Of a stretch of 9,141 nucleotides of DNA, positions 1-5,859 are shown piece by piece. The stretch is from Candidatus Nanopelagicales bacterium. Lineage in GTDB: Bacteria > Actinomycetota > Actinomycetes > S36-B12 > UBA10799. Both the position numbers and the translations under genes were made by a program. The stretch lies in contig JALOLM010000056.1 in NCBI GenBank assembly GCA_025455985.1, forward strand, positions 1-9,141, read 5' to 3'. Every line of letters begins with the position of its first letter. Position 1 is the stretch's first letter. The notes beneath the pieces were generated by a model. It did no database searches. It had not been told where the DNA came from and saw nothing but the letters and a program-made list of their open reading frames with translations.

Positions 1-365
1 TGGCCGACGTCATCTCGGACGCCATCAAGACCATCTCCGCGGGAAGCCTCACGGCCGTGGTCATCACCTTGGCCATCGCCACCACACTGATGACGAACAT
101 CACCACCAACGCCGCCGCGGCCTCGATCCTGACCCCCGTGGCGTTGACGCTGGCCGCCGGGCTGGCCGTCGATCCGGTCATCCTGCTCGCCCTAATCGGC
201 ACGTGTATCTCGTTCACGTTCATCAACCCGTTCAGCCACCAGTCGAACATGATGGTGATGCAGCCAGGCAGATACCGGATGGGGTCGTTCGTGAAGTTCG
301 GCATCCCGCTCGTGGCGATCTGCCTGGTCACGGTGATCGGCGTGACCTACGTCCTGACGGCCTGA
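1..365 (+). CDS. SLC13/DASS-type anion or dicarboxylate transporter, C-terminal fragment
   Basis: This is the 3' end of a gene whose start lies left of the window; the reading frame enters at base 3 and ends at TGA 363-365. The visible 120 residues are almost entirely hydrophobic. They contain the family's second 'TN(x)xxNAAAA' type signature (MTNITTNAAAAS), which in divalent-anion:sodium symporters forms one of the two Asn-Thr loops that bind Na+ and the carboxylate or sulfate substrate. Next come a hydrophobic helix (VILLALIGTCISF), the conserved NPFSHQSNMMVMQPGRYR stretch seen near the C terminus of SLC13 permeases, and a final helix (IPLVAICLVTVIGVTYVL). The product is an inner-membrane carrier. 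The substrate (sulfate, citrate, succinate or other) cannot be told from this fragment. The GTG at 57 is an internal valine, not a start. The gene converges with the minus-strand gene ending at 461. Confidence 0.85.
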   Translation, partial: ADVISDAIKTISAGSLTAVVITLAIATTLMTNITTNAAAASILTPVALTLAAGLAVDPVILLALIGTCISFTFINPFSHQSNMMVMQPGRYRMGSFVKFGIPLVAICLVTVIGVTYVLTA

Positions 366-460
366 CCTCTCGGCGGCCTCGACCCGGGCGCCGTTATGCA
401 TCCGTGAGATGTTGTCGCTCACCGATGAGATGGAAGGCGAGCACCGCCTAACACCCGGCC
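366..460. terminator. Convergent intergenic gap with a weak candidate terminator hairpin
   Basis: These 95 bases separate two convergent stop codons. At 371-393 a short GC stem can form (CGGCG at 371-375 with CGCCG at 389-393, plus two further inner pairs after a mismatch). It lies 5 bases after the transporter stop and is followed by TTATGCAT rather than a U tract. It may act as an intrinsic terminator for the transporter gene, but the stem is short and the assignment is weak. No small gene with a ribosome binding site is visible here. Confidence 0.3.
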
Positions 461-1273
461 CTACTTGTAAACGAACGCGGTCTTCGTCACCGGATTCGGG
501 TCCACCCAGTCGACCATGGACCCCTGCAGCGCTTCGAGGACCAGGTACGCGTCCCGGGCCACCGAGCCCCGGTAGTCCTCAAGATCGTCGCCGTACTTGA
601 AGCTGAATTCCACGACCACCGGAGTGGTGTCCTGCTCGCCCTCGTCGTACCACGCCACGATGGCGCACTCGCTGGCCACATCGCGCTTGCCGAGCAACAC
701 CGAAGCCCCCTCGAGAACGATCTCCCTGCCCACGAAATCTGACACGAGCACGAGCGGCGACTCGGAAGGGAGTTCCTTGAGATCGTCGGCGAGCCCGGGG
801 AACAACTTGGCGACATCGCGAAGTCGCTCAATCACACGGCCGGACTCCAGCGGCTGAGTCGTCGAGAAGCTGTAGACGCTCACAAACGGGGGCTTCACAT
901 CTTCCTCGAACTTCGTCTTGGAACCGCTGTCGTCGGCCGGCTCCATCCGCCGGTCGGAGGCGACGTAGCGATCGGGATGGCGGAACTTCAGCGTCACTTC
1001 CCGCTCCCCGGTCTCGATGTCCTCGCGCTCGCGCACGATGTACTGGTCGGCGTTGAGGTGGTGGGCATCGGTGTCGAAGAAGCGGATGAGCCTGCGGGCC
1101 TTGACCTCGGTGAAGGCCCCCTCCACAGGGATGTCCAACGTTCGCATCGTGTCGGTGAGGCTGCTCCAGAAGGAGTCGACCGTCGCCCGGAACACCGACT
1201 CGTCGCCGTCGAACAGTGATGCCAGCAACATCACCTTGTACTCCCGGGACGTGACGTTCTGCCGCTTTGCCAT
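461..1273 (-). CDS. Uncharacterised protein, probable divergent CYTH-like (triphosphate tunnel) protein
   Basis: The 270-residue product has no signal peptide or membrane segment and is probably cytoplasmic. The ATG at 1273-1271 is preceded by AAGGAGG (1278-1284) with a 4-base spacer, so the start is secure. I do not recognise a named family, but several stretches follow the CYTH pattern. These are R-E-Y-K at 10-13 in place of the N-terminal ExExK strand, FFDT at 65-68, the paired basic strand R81-x-R83 with E84, VTLKFR at 93-98, an acidic strand KFEED at 121-125, and VVVEFSF at 219-225. CYTH proteins line a beta barrel with such Arg/Lys and Glu residues to bind triphosphate and metal ions. 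At 270 residues it is longer than a lone CYTH domain (about 150-200), and the first Glu of ExExK is missing, so catalysis is doubtful. It is the last gene of a same-strand run that also holds a canonical CYTH gene. The fold assignment is inference. Confidence 0.8.
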   Translation of the reverse strand: MAKRQNVTSREYKVMLLASLFDGDESVFRATVDSFWSSLTDTMRTLDIPVEGAFTEVKARRLIRFFDTDAHHLNADQYIVREREDIETGEREVTLKFRHPDRYVASDRRMEPADDSGSKTKFEEDVKPPFVSVYSFSTTQPLESGRVIERLRDVAKLFPGLADDLKELPSESPLVLVSDFVGREIVLEGASVLLGKRDVASECAIVAWYDEGEQDTTPVVVEFSFKYGDDLEDYRGSVARDAYLVLEALQGSMVDWVDPNPVTKTAFVYK

Positions 1274-1277
1274 AGCG

Positions 1278-1284
1278 CCTCCTT
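1278..1284 (-). promoter_or_regulatory. Strong ribosome binding site (AAGGAGG) for the gene starting at 1273
   Basis: On the minus strand AAGGAGG precedes the ATG by 4 bases. It is a seven-base match to the 16S rRNA anti-Shine-Dalgarno sequence and fixes the start of the CYTH-like gene. Confidence 0.8.
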
Positions 1285-1319
1285 CAGATCCCGGCCGACG
1301 CTAGCAGCGCCAGGCCCCG

Positions 1320-1940
1320 TCAGTCCTCCTGATTGGGGCTGCCCCCTGGCACACCGGGCCCGAAGTAGGCGATCGAGTCCTGCACGGATCGCAACTGCCG
1401 GATCGAGGTCCGGAAGCCCTGGGCCGGAGCAGTGCGCGACTGATTGCGCGCGAAGCAATAGGTCGGACCGCTGGCCAGCGAGTAGTCCAGGATCACCTCA
1501 CCACGCCAGTCCCGGCCCTCGGCGCGGCCGCTGACCGCAAACCCCTGCCGGAAGTACAACGGGCCGTATCCGGCCTCGGGCAGTTGCCGGATCCGCGAGG
1601 AGTCCACCGCCACTCGCCTCCAGTTCGATCGCAGAGACTGACGCAAGGTGGATCGCTGACCGGCGAAGTAGTTGGCCACAGACTCCTGCACCGAGGCTCC
1701 GTTGCCGCACAGGATCGAGCTGAAGCCGTAGTCGTTGGTGAGCAGGCCGTTACCCGAGACGATCGTGATTCCGTAGGCGCCGTCAGCCGACACCCAATTA
1801 CGCGGTCCGGCCCAACTCCAGTACTGCGAGTTCTGATGCTTTATCGACCGCGGCGGTAGCTCTGTCGGCAAGGCACTCGCAGGCAGCAGACCCACTGAGC
1901 AGACGACAGCGATGGTGACCGCGATTGGCATGGCGTGCAT
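1320..1940 (-). CDS. Small secreted protein of unknown function
   Basis: The 206-residue product begins with a Sec-type signal peptide: a short N region, a hydrophobic core at about residues 5-19 (IAVTIAVVCSVGLL), and a likely signal peptidase I site after ASA (residue 23). The only signal-region Cys, C14, follows A-V-V and sits inside the hydrophobic core, so it is not a convincing lipobox. The mature part of about 183 residues is rich in aromatic residues and Gly/Ser. It has just two cysteines (C78 and C162), which could form one disulfide after export, and alternating polar and aromatic stretches that suggest a beta-rich fold. I do not recognise the family. The start may be ATG 1940 or ATG 1931 (residue 4); neither has a clear ribosome binding site and both leave a workable signal peptide. 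It lies 42 bases after the CYTH gene and 46 bases before the CYTH-like gene on the same strand, so co-transcription is likely. Confidence 0.8.
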   Translation of the reverse strand: MHAMPIAVTIAVVCSVGLLPASALPTELPPRSIKHQNSQYWSWAGPRNWVSADGAYGITIVSGNGLLTNDYGFSSILCGNGASVQESVANYFAGQRSTLRQSLRSNWRRVAVDSSRIRQLPEAGYGPLYFRQGFAVSGRAEGRDWRGEVILDYSLASGPTYCFARNQSRTAPAQGFRTSIRQLRSVQDSIAYFGPGVPGGSPNQED

Positions 1941-1982
1941 GCCGGTCAGGCTACGCCCGCCAGGCGTGCCTGGAAAGCCCCC

Positions 1983-2456
1983 TCAGAGCCCCCACGTCCG
2001 GTACGGCGATCGCGCGAGGTTCACGTTGTAATAGCGGGGGTCGTCCGAGACCTCCTGCGCAGCCCAGTCGGGCAACTGGAACTGCTCGGACTCATCCGAC
2101 AACTCAAGTTCGGCCATCACCAAGCCCTCGTTGTCACCGGCGAAAACATCGACCTCCCATCGGTGCCCGCCGACCTCCACGATGTGACGGACCTTGTCGA
2201 TCACGGGGCCTCGGGCAAGTTCGGCCAGCATGGCACTGGCATCCGCCACCGGGATCTCGTACTCGAACTCGCTGCGAGAGACTCCCTGTGAGCGACCCTT
2301 GATCGTGATGAATCCCCGCTCCCCCTTGACCCGCACCCGAACCGTGGCCGTGTCACCGTCCGACAGATAACCCTGCATGATCCGCGTGGCCTCGATCACG
2401 CCGTCTCGCCAGGAGTCACCGGTCACCAGGAATTTGCGTTCGATCTCTACGCCCAT
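1983..2456 (-). CDS. CYTH domain protein (triphosphate tunnel metalloenzyme; probable inorganic triphosphatase)
   Basis: The 157-residue product is a single CYTH domain with the residues of the active-site tunnel in order. They are E4-x-E6-x-K8 (VEIERKFLV), basic residues R40 and R42, K53, R61 with E63/E65/E67, K88 and R90, E101 and D103, and a final acidic pair E116/E118. Short bacterial members with an 'EIERKFLV...W' start, such as the characterised Nitrosomonas and Clostridium thermocellum TTM proteins, hydrolyse tripolyphosphate or other triphosphates using Mg2+ or Mn2+. Class IV adenylate cyclases and thiamine triphosphatases share the fold, so the exact substrate is not fixed by sequence. 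The protein should be cytoplasmic. The ATG (2456-2454) lies only 6 bases after the stop of the SDR gene and has no strong Shine-Dalgarno sequence, which suggests translational coupling. Length and motifs are complete. Confidence 0.92.
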   Translation of the reverse strand: MGVEIERKFLVTGDSWRDGVIEATRIMQGYLSDGDTATVRVRVKGERGFITIKGRSQGVSRSEFEYEIPVADASAMLAELARGPVIDKVRHIVEVGGHRWEVDVFAGDNEGLVMAELELSDESEQFQLPDWAAQEVSDDPRYYNVNLARSPYRTWGL

Positions 2457-2462
2457 TGCCCG

Positions 2463-3296
2463 CTACTTCAGGTCGTCGTCGTGTCCGGTGAACTCGTCCA
2501 TGGAGTGGTAGACGCCCACCTTGTCCAGGACGAAGTCGCGGATGCCGACCGGCAGCACCCCACTGAGGATCTTGTTCAGTTTGGCCGTCCACGGGATCAG
2601 CAGGAAAGGATCCCCCTTGAGCATCTCTTTCCAGGACCCGTCGACGACCTCCTCCTGCTCCAGCATGGGCGTGAGCAAGATACCTTTGGCGCCGTCGAAC
2701 ATGCCGGTGTTGATGTACGTGGGGCACACCGTGGTCACTTTGACATTCGTGTGACCGGCCTGCTCAAGCTCCAAGCGCACCGAGTCCGACCACCCGATCG
2801 CCGCCCACTTCGAGGCGGCGTAGACCGCCATCCGCGGGTTGGACACGAGCCCGGCCGACGATGCGATGTTCATGATCCGGCAGTCGGTGCCGGAGGCGAT
2901 CATCGCGGGCAGGAACTGCGCAGTGATGAGCATCGGGGCCACCGAGTTGACGGCCATGGTCATTTGGATGGCTGCGGCGTCCTCAATCTCCCAGAAGTAC
3001 GATTTCCCGCGCACGATTCCGGCGTTGTTGATCAGAACCTCAACGGCCCCCACCTCGTCGAGCACCTGGGCCGATGCTTCTGCGATCGCCTCGGCAGAGG
3101 AGACGTCCACCACATATCCAGACACCGTGCCGCCGGCCGCTGCGAGTTCTTCGAGAGTCTCGTTGAGCGCCTGCTCGTTGATGTCCCATAGGACGACCGC
3201 GGCGGCGCCCTCCTCGACTGCTCTGGCGGCGAAGAGCTTTCCCAGCCCCATGGCTGCGCCTGTGACCAGGACCGTCTTACCTGCTACCGACTTCAT
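2463..3296 (-). CDS. Classical short-chain dehydrogenase/reductase (SDR), probably NAD(H)-dependent
   Basis: From the ATG at 3296 the product has 277 residues. It carries the classical SDR motifs: TGAAMGLG (12-19) in the Rossmann nucleotide loop, D38 at the end of the second strand (VVLWD), which favours NAD(H) over NADP(H), N90-N91-A92-G93, structural N117, Ser in NIASSAG (S146/S147), and the catalytic Y159-x-x-x-K163 (YAASK). The following PTYINTGMF is the usual post-catalytic P-x-x-xxT segment. The overall pattern and the extended C terminus resemble the retinol dehydrogenase/17-beta-HSD11-like group, which oxidises or reduces lipophilic alcohols and ketones; the substrate here is unknown. 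An in-frame GTG at 3308 is less likely, because GGAGG (3302-3306) overlaps it and sits 5 bases before the ATG. It follows the lipase gene by 69 bases and is almost contiguous with the CYTH gene. Confidence 0.92.
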   Translation of the reverse strand: MKSVAGKTVLVTGAAMGLGKLFAARAVEEGAAAVVLWDINEQALNETLEELAAAGGTVSGYVVDVSSAEAIAEASAQVLDEVGAVEVLINNAGIVRGKSYFWEIEDAAAIQMTMAVNSVAPMLITAQFLPAMIASGTDCRIMNIASSAGLVSNPRMAVYAASKWAAIGWSDSVRLELEQAGHTNVKVTTVCPTYINTGMFDGAKGILLTPMLEQEEVVDGSWKEMLKGDPFLLIPWTAKLNKILSGVLPVGIRDFVLDKVGVYHSMDEFTGHDDDLK

Positions 3297-3301
3297 CCGA
3301 A

Positions 3302-3306
3302 CCTCC
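3302..3306 (-). promoter_or_regulatory. Ribosome binding site GGAGG deciding the SDR start
   Basis: On the minus strand GGAGG ends 5 bases before the ATG at 3296. It overlaps the alternative in-frame GTG at 3308-3306, so the four-residue-longer start is unlikely. Confidence 0.75.
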
Positions 3307-3365
3307 ACTCGCGTGACCCTTCGACGATATCCGCGAACGGGCGAGCACGAGGGGTCGAACCTCGA

Positions 3366-4196
3366 TCAGTCGCCGAGTCGGGGGGTCAACCACTCGAGCA
3401 CGTCGTTGAACACCTCCTCCTGCTCCGGCTCGTTGTGCGGCTCGTGGTACATCCCCTCGTATTCGATCAGCGTCACATCACCGGACATCTGCCCCACGAG
3501 CTTCTTGCTCGCCGATGGGACGGTGAGTCGGTCAGAGGTCCCGTGAATGATCAACAGCGGAACCGGGAAGTCGGTCTGGGTCATGATCGCGTCCATGGCC
3601 GCGAAGGTTGACTTCGCCAAGCCGAGCGAACCCTTGTCGTGGACCAAGGGATCGGCCTTGTACGCGGCAACCACCTCAGGGTCCCGGCTGACGCCCTCGG
3701 GATCCAACCCGGTCGGGATCGCAACGCCGGGGATGATGCCGCCGAGGATCTGGGCGAGTGTGAACTTCAGCTTCTGTTCGCGCAGTTCACTGTCGAGCGC
3801 TGGTGCCGACGCCACCTGGGCCACAACATCCGGGTGGTGAGCCACCGTGTAGGTCATCGTGATCAGACCGCCCAGACTGTGGCCATAGATCACCAGCGGG
3901 GCATCCGGGAACTGCATGCGGGCGTCGTCAAGAAGTTCACCGACGTCAGCCCCCGCCTTGTCGATGGACAGGTCACCCCTGCCGCCACTGGACTTCCCGT
4001 GGCCGCGCAGGTCGAGCGCGAGAACCGCGTACCCAGCGTCCGTGAAGCGCTGCGCGAGATGCCCGTAACGGCCCGAATGTTCCCCGAGGCCATGGACGAG
4101 GCAGACCACGGCGATGGGGTCGGCGTCCGGTAGCCACTGCTGACGATAGATCTGGGCACCGTCGTGGGCGGTATGGGTGGTTTCGGAGTGTTCCAT
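3366..4196 (-). CDS. Monoacylglycerol lipase-like alpha/beta hydrolase
   Basis: From the ATG at 4196 the product has 276 residues, close to the 279 residues of the mycobacterial monoacylglycerol lipase Rv0183. The alpha/beta hydrolase parts are complete: the oxyanion HG motif in VCLVHGLGEHSGRY (31-44), the LDLRGHGKSSGGRG segment typical of the MGL/lysophospholipase group (61-74), and the nucleophile elbow G105-H-S107-L-G109. The catalytic Asp is D222 in IIHGTSDRLTVP and the catalytic His is H251 in YEGMYHEPHNEP. A cap domain lies between about residues 130 and 205. Family members hydrolyse monoacylglycerols to free fatty acid and glycerol. No signal peptide is seen, so it is probably cytoplasmic or peripherally membrane-bound. 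The frame stays open upstream to 4424, but that stretch would cross the hairpin and the small gene, and AGGGAAG just upstream supports the 4196 start. It is probably the first gene of the minus-strand run. Confidence 0.92.
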   Translation of the reverse strand: MEHSETTHTAHDGAQIYRQQWLPDADPIAVVCLVHGLGEHSGRYGHLAQRFTDAGYAVLALDLRGHGKSSGGRGDLSIDKAGADVGELLDDARMQFPDAPLVIYGHSLGGLITMTYTVAHHPDVVAQVASAPALDSELREQKLKFTLAQILGGIIPGVAIPTGLDPEGVSRDPEVVAAYKADPLVHDKGSLGLAKSTFAAMDAIMTQTDFPVPLLIIHGTSDRLTVPSASKKLVGQMSGDVTLIEYEGMYHEPHNEPEQEEVFNDVLEWLTPRLGD

Positions 4197-4293
4197 GACG
4201 GCATTCTTCCCTAGCCCGGACAAAAGCCACCACCGGCCTGGGACAAAGGCAAACCCACGGGACATCGGTCTGCGGCCACAGGCCCTACAAGCA

Positions 4294-4334
4294 CACAGGG
4301 AGGGCCAGGGCCCGAAGGCCTGACCCTCCCTGTG
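4294..4334 (-). terminator. Strong GC-rich hairpin, probable terminator of the 33-codon gene
   Basis: CACAGGGAGGG (4294-4304) pairs perfectly with CCCTCCCTGTG (4324-4334). After one C/A mismatch, CAGG (4306-4309) pairs with CCTG (4319-4322). Two more pairs with a bulged G close a CGAA tetraloop. The stem is therefore about 17 pairs, nearly all G-C. On the minus strand it begins 28 bases after the stop of the small gene at 4363. The base run beyond it (TGCTTGTAGGGCC) has only a weak U tract, as is common in high-GC actinobacteria. No plus-strand gene ends here, so it most likely terminates minus-strand transcripts and separates the small gene from the lipase run. Confidence 0.7.
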
Positions 4335-4362
4335 AAAAGGACGCGGGGAAGTCCGCCAGAGT

Positions 4363-4464
4363 TCAGCGGCGTCCGGGGCGGTCAGAGACGACCTCTGCCC
4401 AGTAGATGCGCGGCACGCAGTCAATGAAAAGCAGCGGCGCGACGTAGGAGCGGATCTTCTTCAT
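4363..4464 (-). CDS. Small peptide gene, 33 residues, unknown function
   Basis: An ATG at 4464-4462 is preceded by GAGGAGG (4470-4476) with an ideal 5-base spacer; this is among the strongest ribosome binding sites in the window. The frame runs 33 codons to TGA at 4363-4365. The peptide starts MKKIRSYVAPLL, continues FIDCVPRIYWAE and ends VVSDRPGRR. It has a basic N terminus, a short hydrophobic centre with one Cys (16) and two Pro, an aromatic I-Y-W triplet (20-22), and a basic tail. The hydrophobic part is too short and broken for a normal membrane helix or signal peptide. A strong hairpin follows 28 bases after the stop, so it looks like a monocistronic unit. It is divergent from the AAA+ ATPase gene. 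I do not recognise a family. Options are a regulatory or stress small protein, a ribosomal peptide natural-product precursor, or a leader peptide. Coding is inferred from the ribosome binding site, the frame and the terminator. Confidence 0.6.
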   Translation of the reverse strand: MKKIRSYVAPLLFIDCVPRIYWAEVVSDRPGRR

Positions 4465-4505
4465 GTGAACCTCCTCGGGAAAACGAACCCTCGTTGTGGC
4501 TCTTT

Positions 4506-4538
4506 GTTAACCTTTCGTTCACTTACTGTACCCCACTG
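4506..4538 (+). promoter_or_regulatory. Three 11-base direct repeats resembling a PHO box (response-regulator site)
   Basis: Three consecutive 11-base units start at 4506, 4517 and 4528 with the cores GTTAACC, GTTCACT and GTACCCC. In actinobacteria the phosphate-starvation regulator PhoP (Streptomyces) and its mycobacterial equivalent RegX3 bind 11-base direct repeats with core GTTCACC. The first two units match this core at six of seven positions each; the third matches at five. The repeats overlap the candidate minus-strand -10 box and point toward the ATPase gene. That they are a real operator is inference. Confidence 0.35.
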
Positions 4539-4602
4539 GGTCATTTGCAGGAACCGACAGGCCGAAACGGGGACCACCATTAGGCTTCTCAGCAGTCCCC
4601 CT

Positions 4603-4607
4603 GGAGG
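4603..4607 (+). promoter_or_regulatory. Ribosome binding site GGAGG deciding the AAA+ ATPase start
   Basis: GGAGG lies 4 bases before GTG 4612. The open frame continues upstream to a GTG at 4465, but that codon has no ribosome binding site and the extra 49 codons run through the divergent promoter region. Confidence 0.7.
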
Positions 4608-4611
4608 CACG

Positions 4612-5859
4612 GTGAGCGATGACCTGAAGGCGTACATCAGCGCCACGACACCGATGTTCGACGAGCCCGACACCGCCTCCCGAGAGGCATTCCAGGCAAC
4701 CGCCGCGATCCTGTCCCGAGGGGATCAAGCAGCGCACAACCTCGCCGGGTACGCGACCTACCTGGGCTGGACGGCTGAGCAAGTGCGCGCCCTGGCTGAG
4801 CCCGCGTCGGCATGGCGCAGTTCGCCGCCTCCCCTGCTGCGCAAACTCATCGCCGCAGGAATGGAGCAGCAGAGCACCGCCTACGCCGTCTTCCTCGTGC
4901 AGGTCACACGGATCGCCTGCGTGCAGTTCGCCCCCCGCGACTCGGGGGCTGCCCGGGCGGCCAGCGAAATCGCGGCCAGCATCACCCGGTTCACCCCCGT
5001 CAGCAACACCGCCCTGGAGCCGCCAGCCGCAACCCCCACAGAACCTTCCGCTACGCAGACAGTGGGCGAGGCGCTCGATGAGCTCGAACGACTGGTGGGC
5101 CTGGAGTCCGCCAAACGCGAGATCAACCAACAGGTCCAGCTCCTGCGGATTGCCGCGATGCGCCAGGCGGCGGGACTCAAGAACCCTTCGGTCAGCAGAC
5201 ACCTGGTGTTCCTCGGCAACCCCGGCACCGGCAAGACGACGGTCGCCCGGATTGTGGGTCGCATCTACCGGGCTCTGGCAGTCGTTCCCGACGGGCACCT
5301 GGTGGAGACTGACGCCTCCGGGCTGATCGCCGGGTATGTGGGCCAGACCGCGATCAAGACCTCGGAGCAGATCACAAAGGCTCTCGGCGGAATCTTGTTC
5401 ATCGACGAGGCCTACGGACTGACCCGCAACGAGTTCGGCCTCGAGGCCATCGACACCCTGGTCAAAGCGATGGAGGACAACCGCGAATCACTGGTCGTCA
5501 TCGTCGCGGGCTACACCCAGGAGATGCGTGATTTCCTGGCCTCCAATCCGGGGCTGGAATCCCGGTTCCCCACCACCATCACGTTTGACGACTACACACC
5601 GCAGGAGTTGCTGGCAATCCTGAGCCGAATCGCCGCCGACAGTGACTACCGGATCGAAACGCCTGACGACCCTGTACTTGCTGCATGGGTGACGCAGGCG
5701 GCGCAACGGGAGGGATTCGGCAACGCCCGCGAGATGCGCAATGCGTTCGAGGCAGCGGTGCGCCGGCACGCCTGGCGGCTTCGTGACACCGCGGATGTCA
5801 CGGTCGACCAGATGAAGACCCTGACAACCGCGGACCTGGTTGAGGTCGCGTCCGGCTGA
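4612..5859 (+). CDS. CbxX/CfqX-type (EccA/SpoVK-like) AAA+ ATPase
   Basis: From GTG 4612 the product has 415 residues. An N-terminal, mostly helical region of about 140 residues is followed by a low-complexity Ala/Thr/Pro linker (about 130-155) and a complete AAA+ module. Visible motifs are the LERLVGLESAKREI entry helix, Walker A G202-NPGTGKT-209 (K208, T209), Walker B FIDEAYG (D265, E266), the AGYTQEM sensor 1 region, an arginine finger in LESRFP (R318), and the FGNAREMRN sensor 2 motif of the CbxX family. Relatives remodel protein complexes: CbbX reactivates Rubisco and EccA serves type VII secretion. No Rubisco or ESX component is in the window and the N-terminal region is not recognisably the TPR domain of EccA, so the client is unknown. 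The protein should be a cytoplasmic hexamer. It is divergent from the 33-codon gene and shares its upstream region. Confidence 0.9.
   Translation: MSDDLKAYISATTPMFDEPDTASREAFQATAAILSRGDQAAHNLAGYATYLGWTAEQVRALAEPASAWRSSPPPLLRKLIAAGMEQQSTAYAVFLVQVTRIACVQFAPRDSGAARAASEIAASITRFTPVSNTALEPPAATPTEPSATQTVGEALDELERLVGLESAKREINQQVQLLRIAAMRQAAGLKNPSVSRHLVFLGNPGTGKTTVARIVGRIYRALAVVPDGHLVETDASGLIAGYVGQTAIKTSEQITKALGGILFIDEAYGLTRNEFGLEAIDTLVKAMEDNRESLVVIVAGYTQEMRDFLASNPGLESRFPTTITFDDYTPQELLAILSRIAADSDYRIETPDDPVLAAWVTQAAQREGFGNAREMRNAFEAAVRRHAWRLRDTADVTVDQMKTLTTADLVEVASG

Larger units (their letters stand above)
4465..4611. promoter_or_regulatory. Divergent promoter region between the small peptide gene and the AAA+ ATPase gene
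   Basis: This gap should hold promoters for both directions and is clearly richer in A+T than its surroundings around 4500-4550. On the minus strand TACAGT (4525-4530) is a possible -10 box for the small gene, giving a 5' leader of about 50 bases; the matching -35 is poor. In that leader an inverted repeat AACGA-4-TCGTT (4482-4495) sits just upstream of the Shine-Dalgarno sequence, and GTGAAC (4465-4470) is inverted as GTTCAC (4517-4522). On the plus strand TAGGCT (4581-4586) is a possible -10 box for the ATPase gene, without a good -35. The promoter calls are guesses from sequence; only the repeats are directly visible. Confidence 0.4.

Noticed and set aside
1881..1905. Lipoprotein signal at Cys14 of the secreted protein
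   Set aside because: The residue before the Cys is Val and the Cys lies inside the hydrophobic core. A better signal peptidase I site (ASA) follows at residue 23.
2481..3191. Long plus-strand open frames opposite the SDR gene
   Set aside because: They are antisense shadows of a well-supported SDR gene, have His/Arg/Gly-rich nonsense composition and match no family.
4197..4424. N-terminal extension of the lipase reading frame to 4424
   Set aside because: The extra 76 codons cross the strong hairpin and overlap the small gene in another frame. They encode a Cys/Arg-rich stretch unlike the family, and the 276-residue form already matches the usual length.
4465..4611. Upstream start (GTG 4465) for the AAA+ ATPase
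   Set aside because: It has no ribosome binding site, whereas GGAGG sits directly before GTG 4612. The region also looks like a divergent promoter.
4519..5298. 259-codon minus-strand open frame opposite the AAA+ ATPase
   Set aside because: It is a shadow of the ATPase gene, with a composition of Gly/Arg/Cys runs and no motif.
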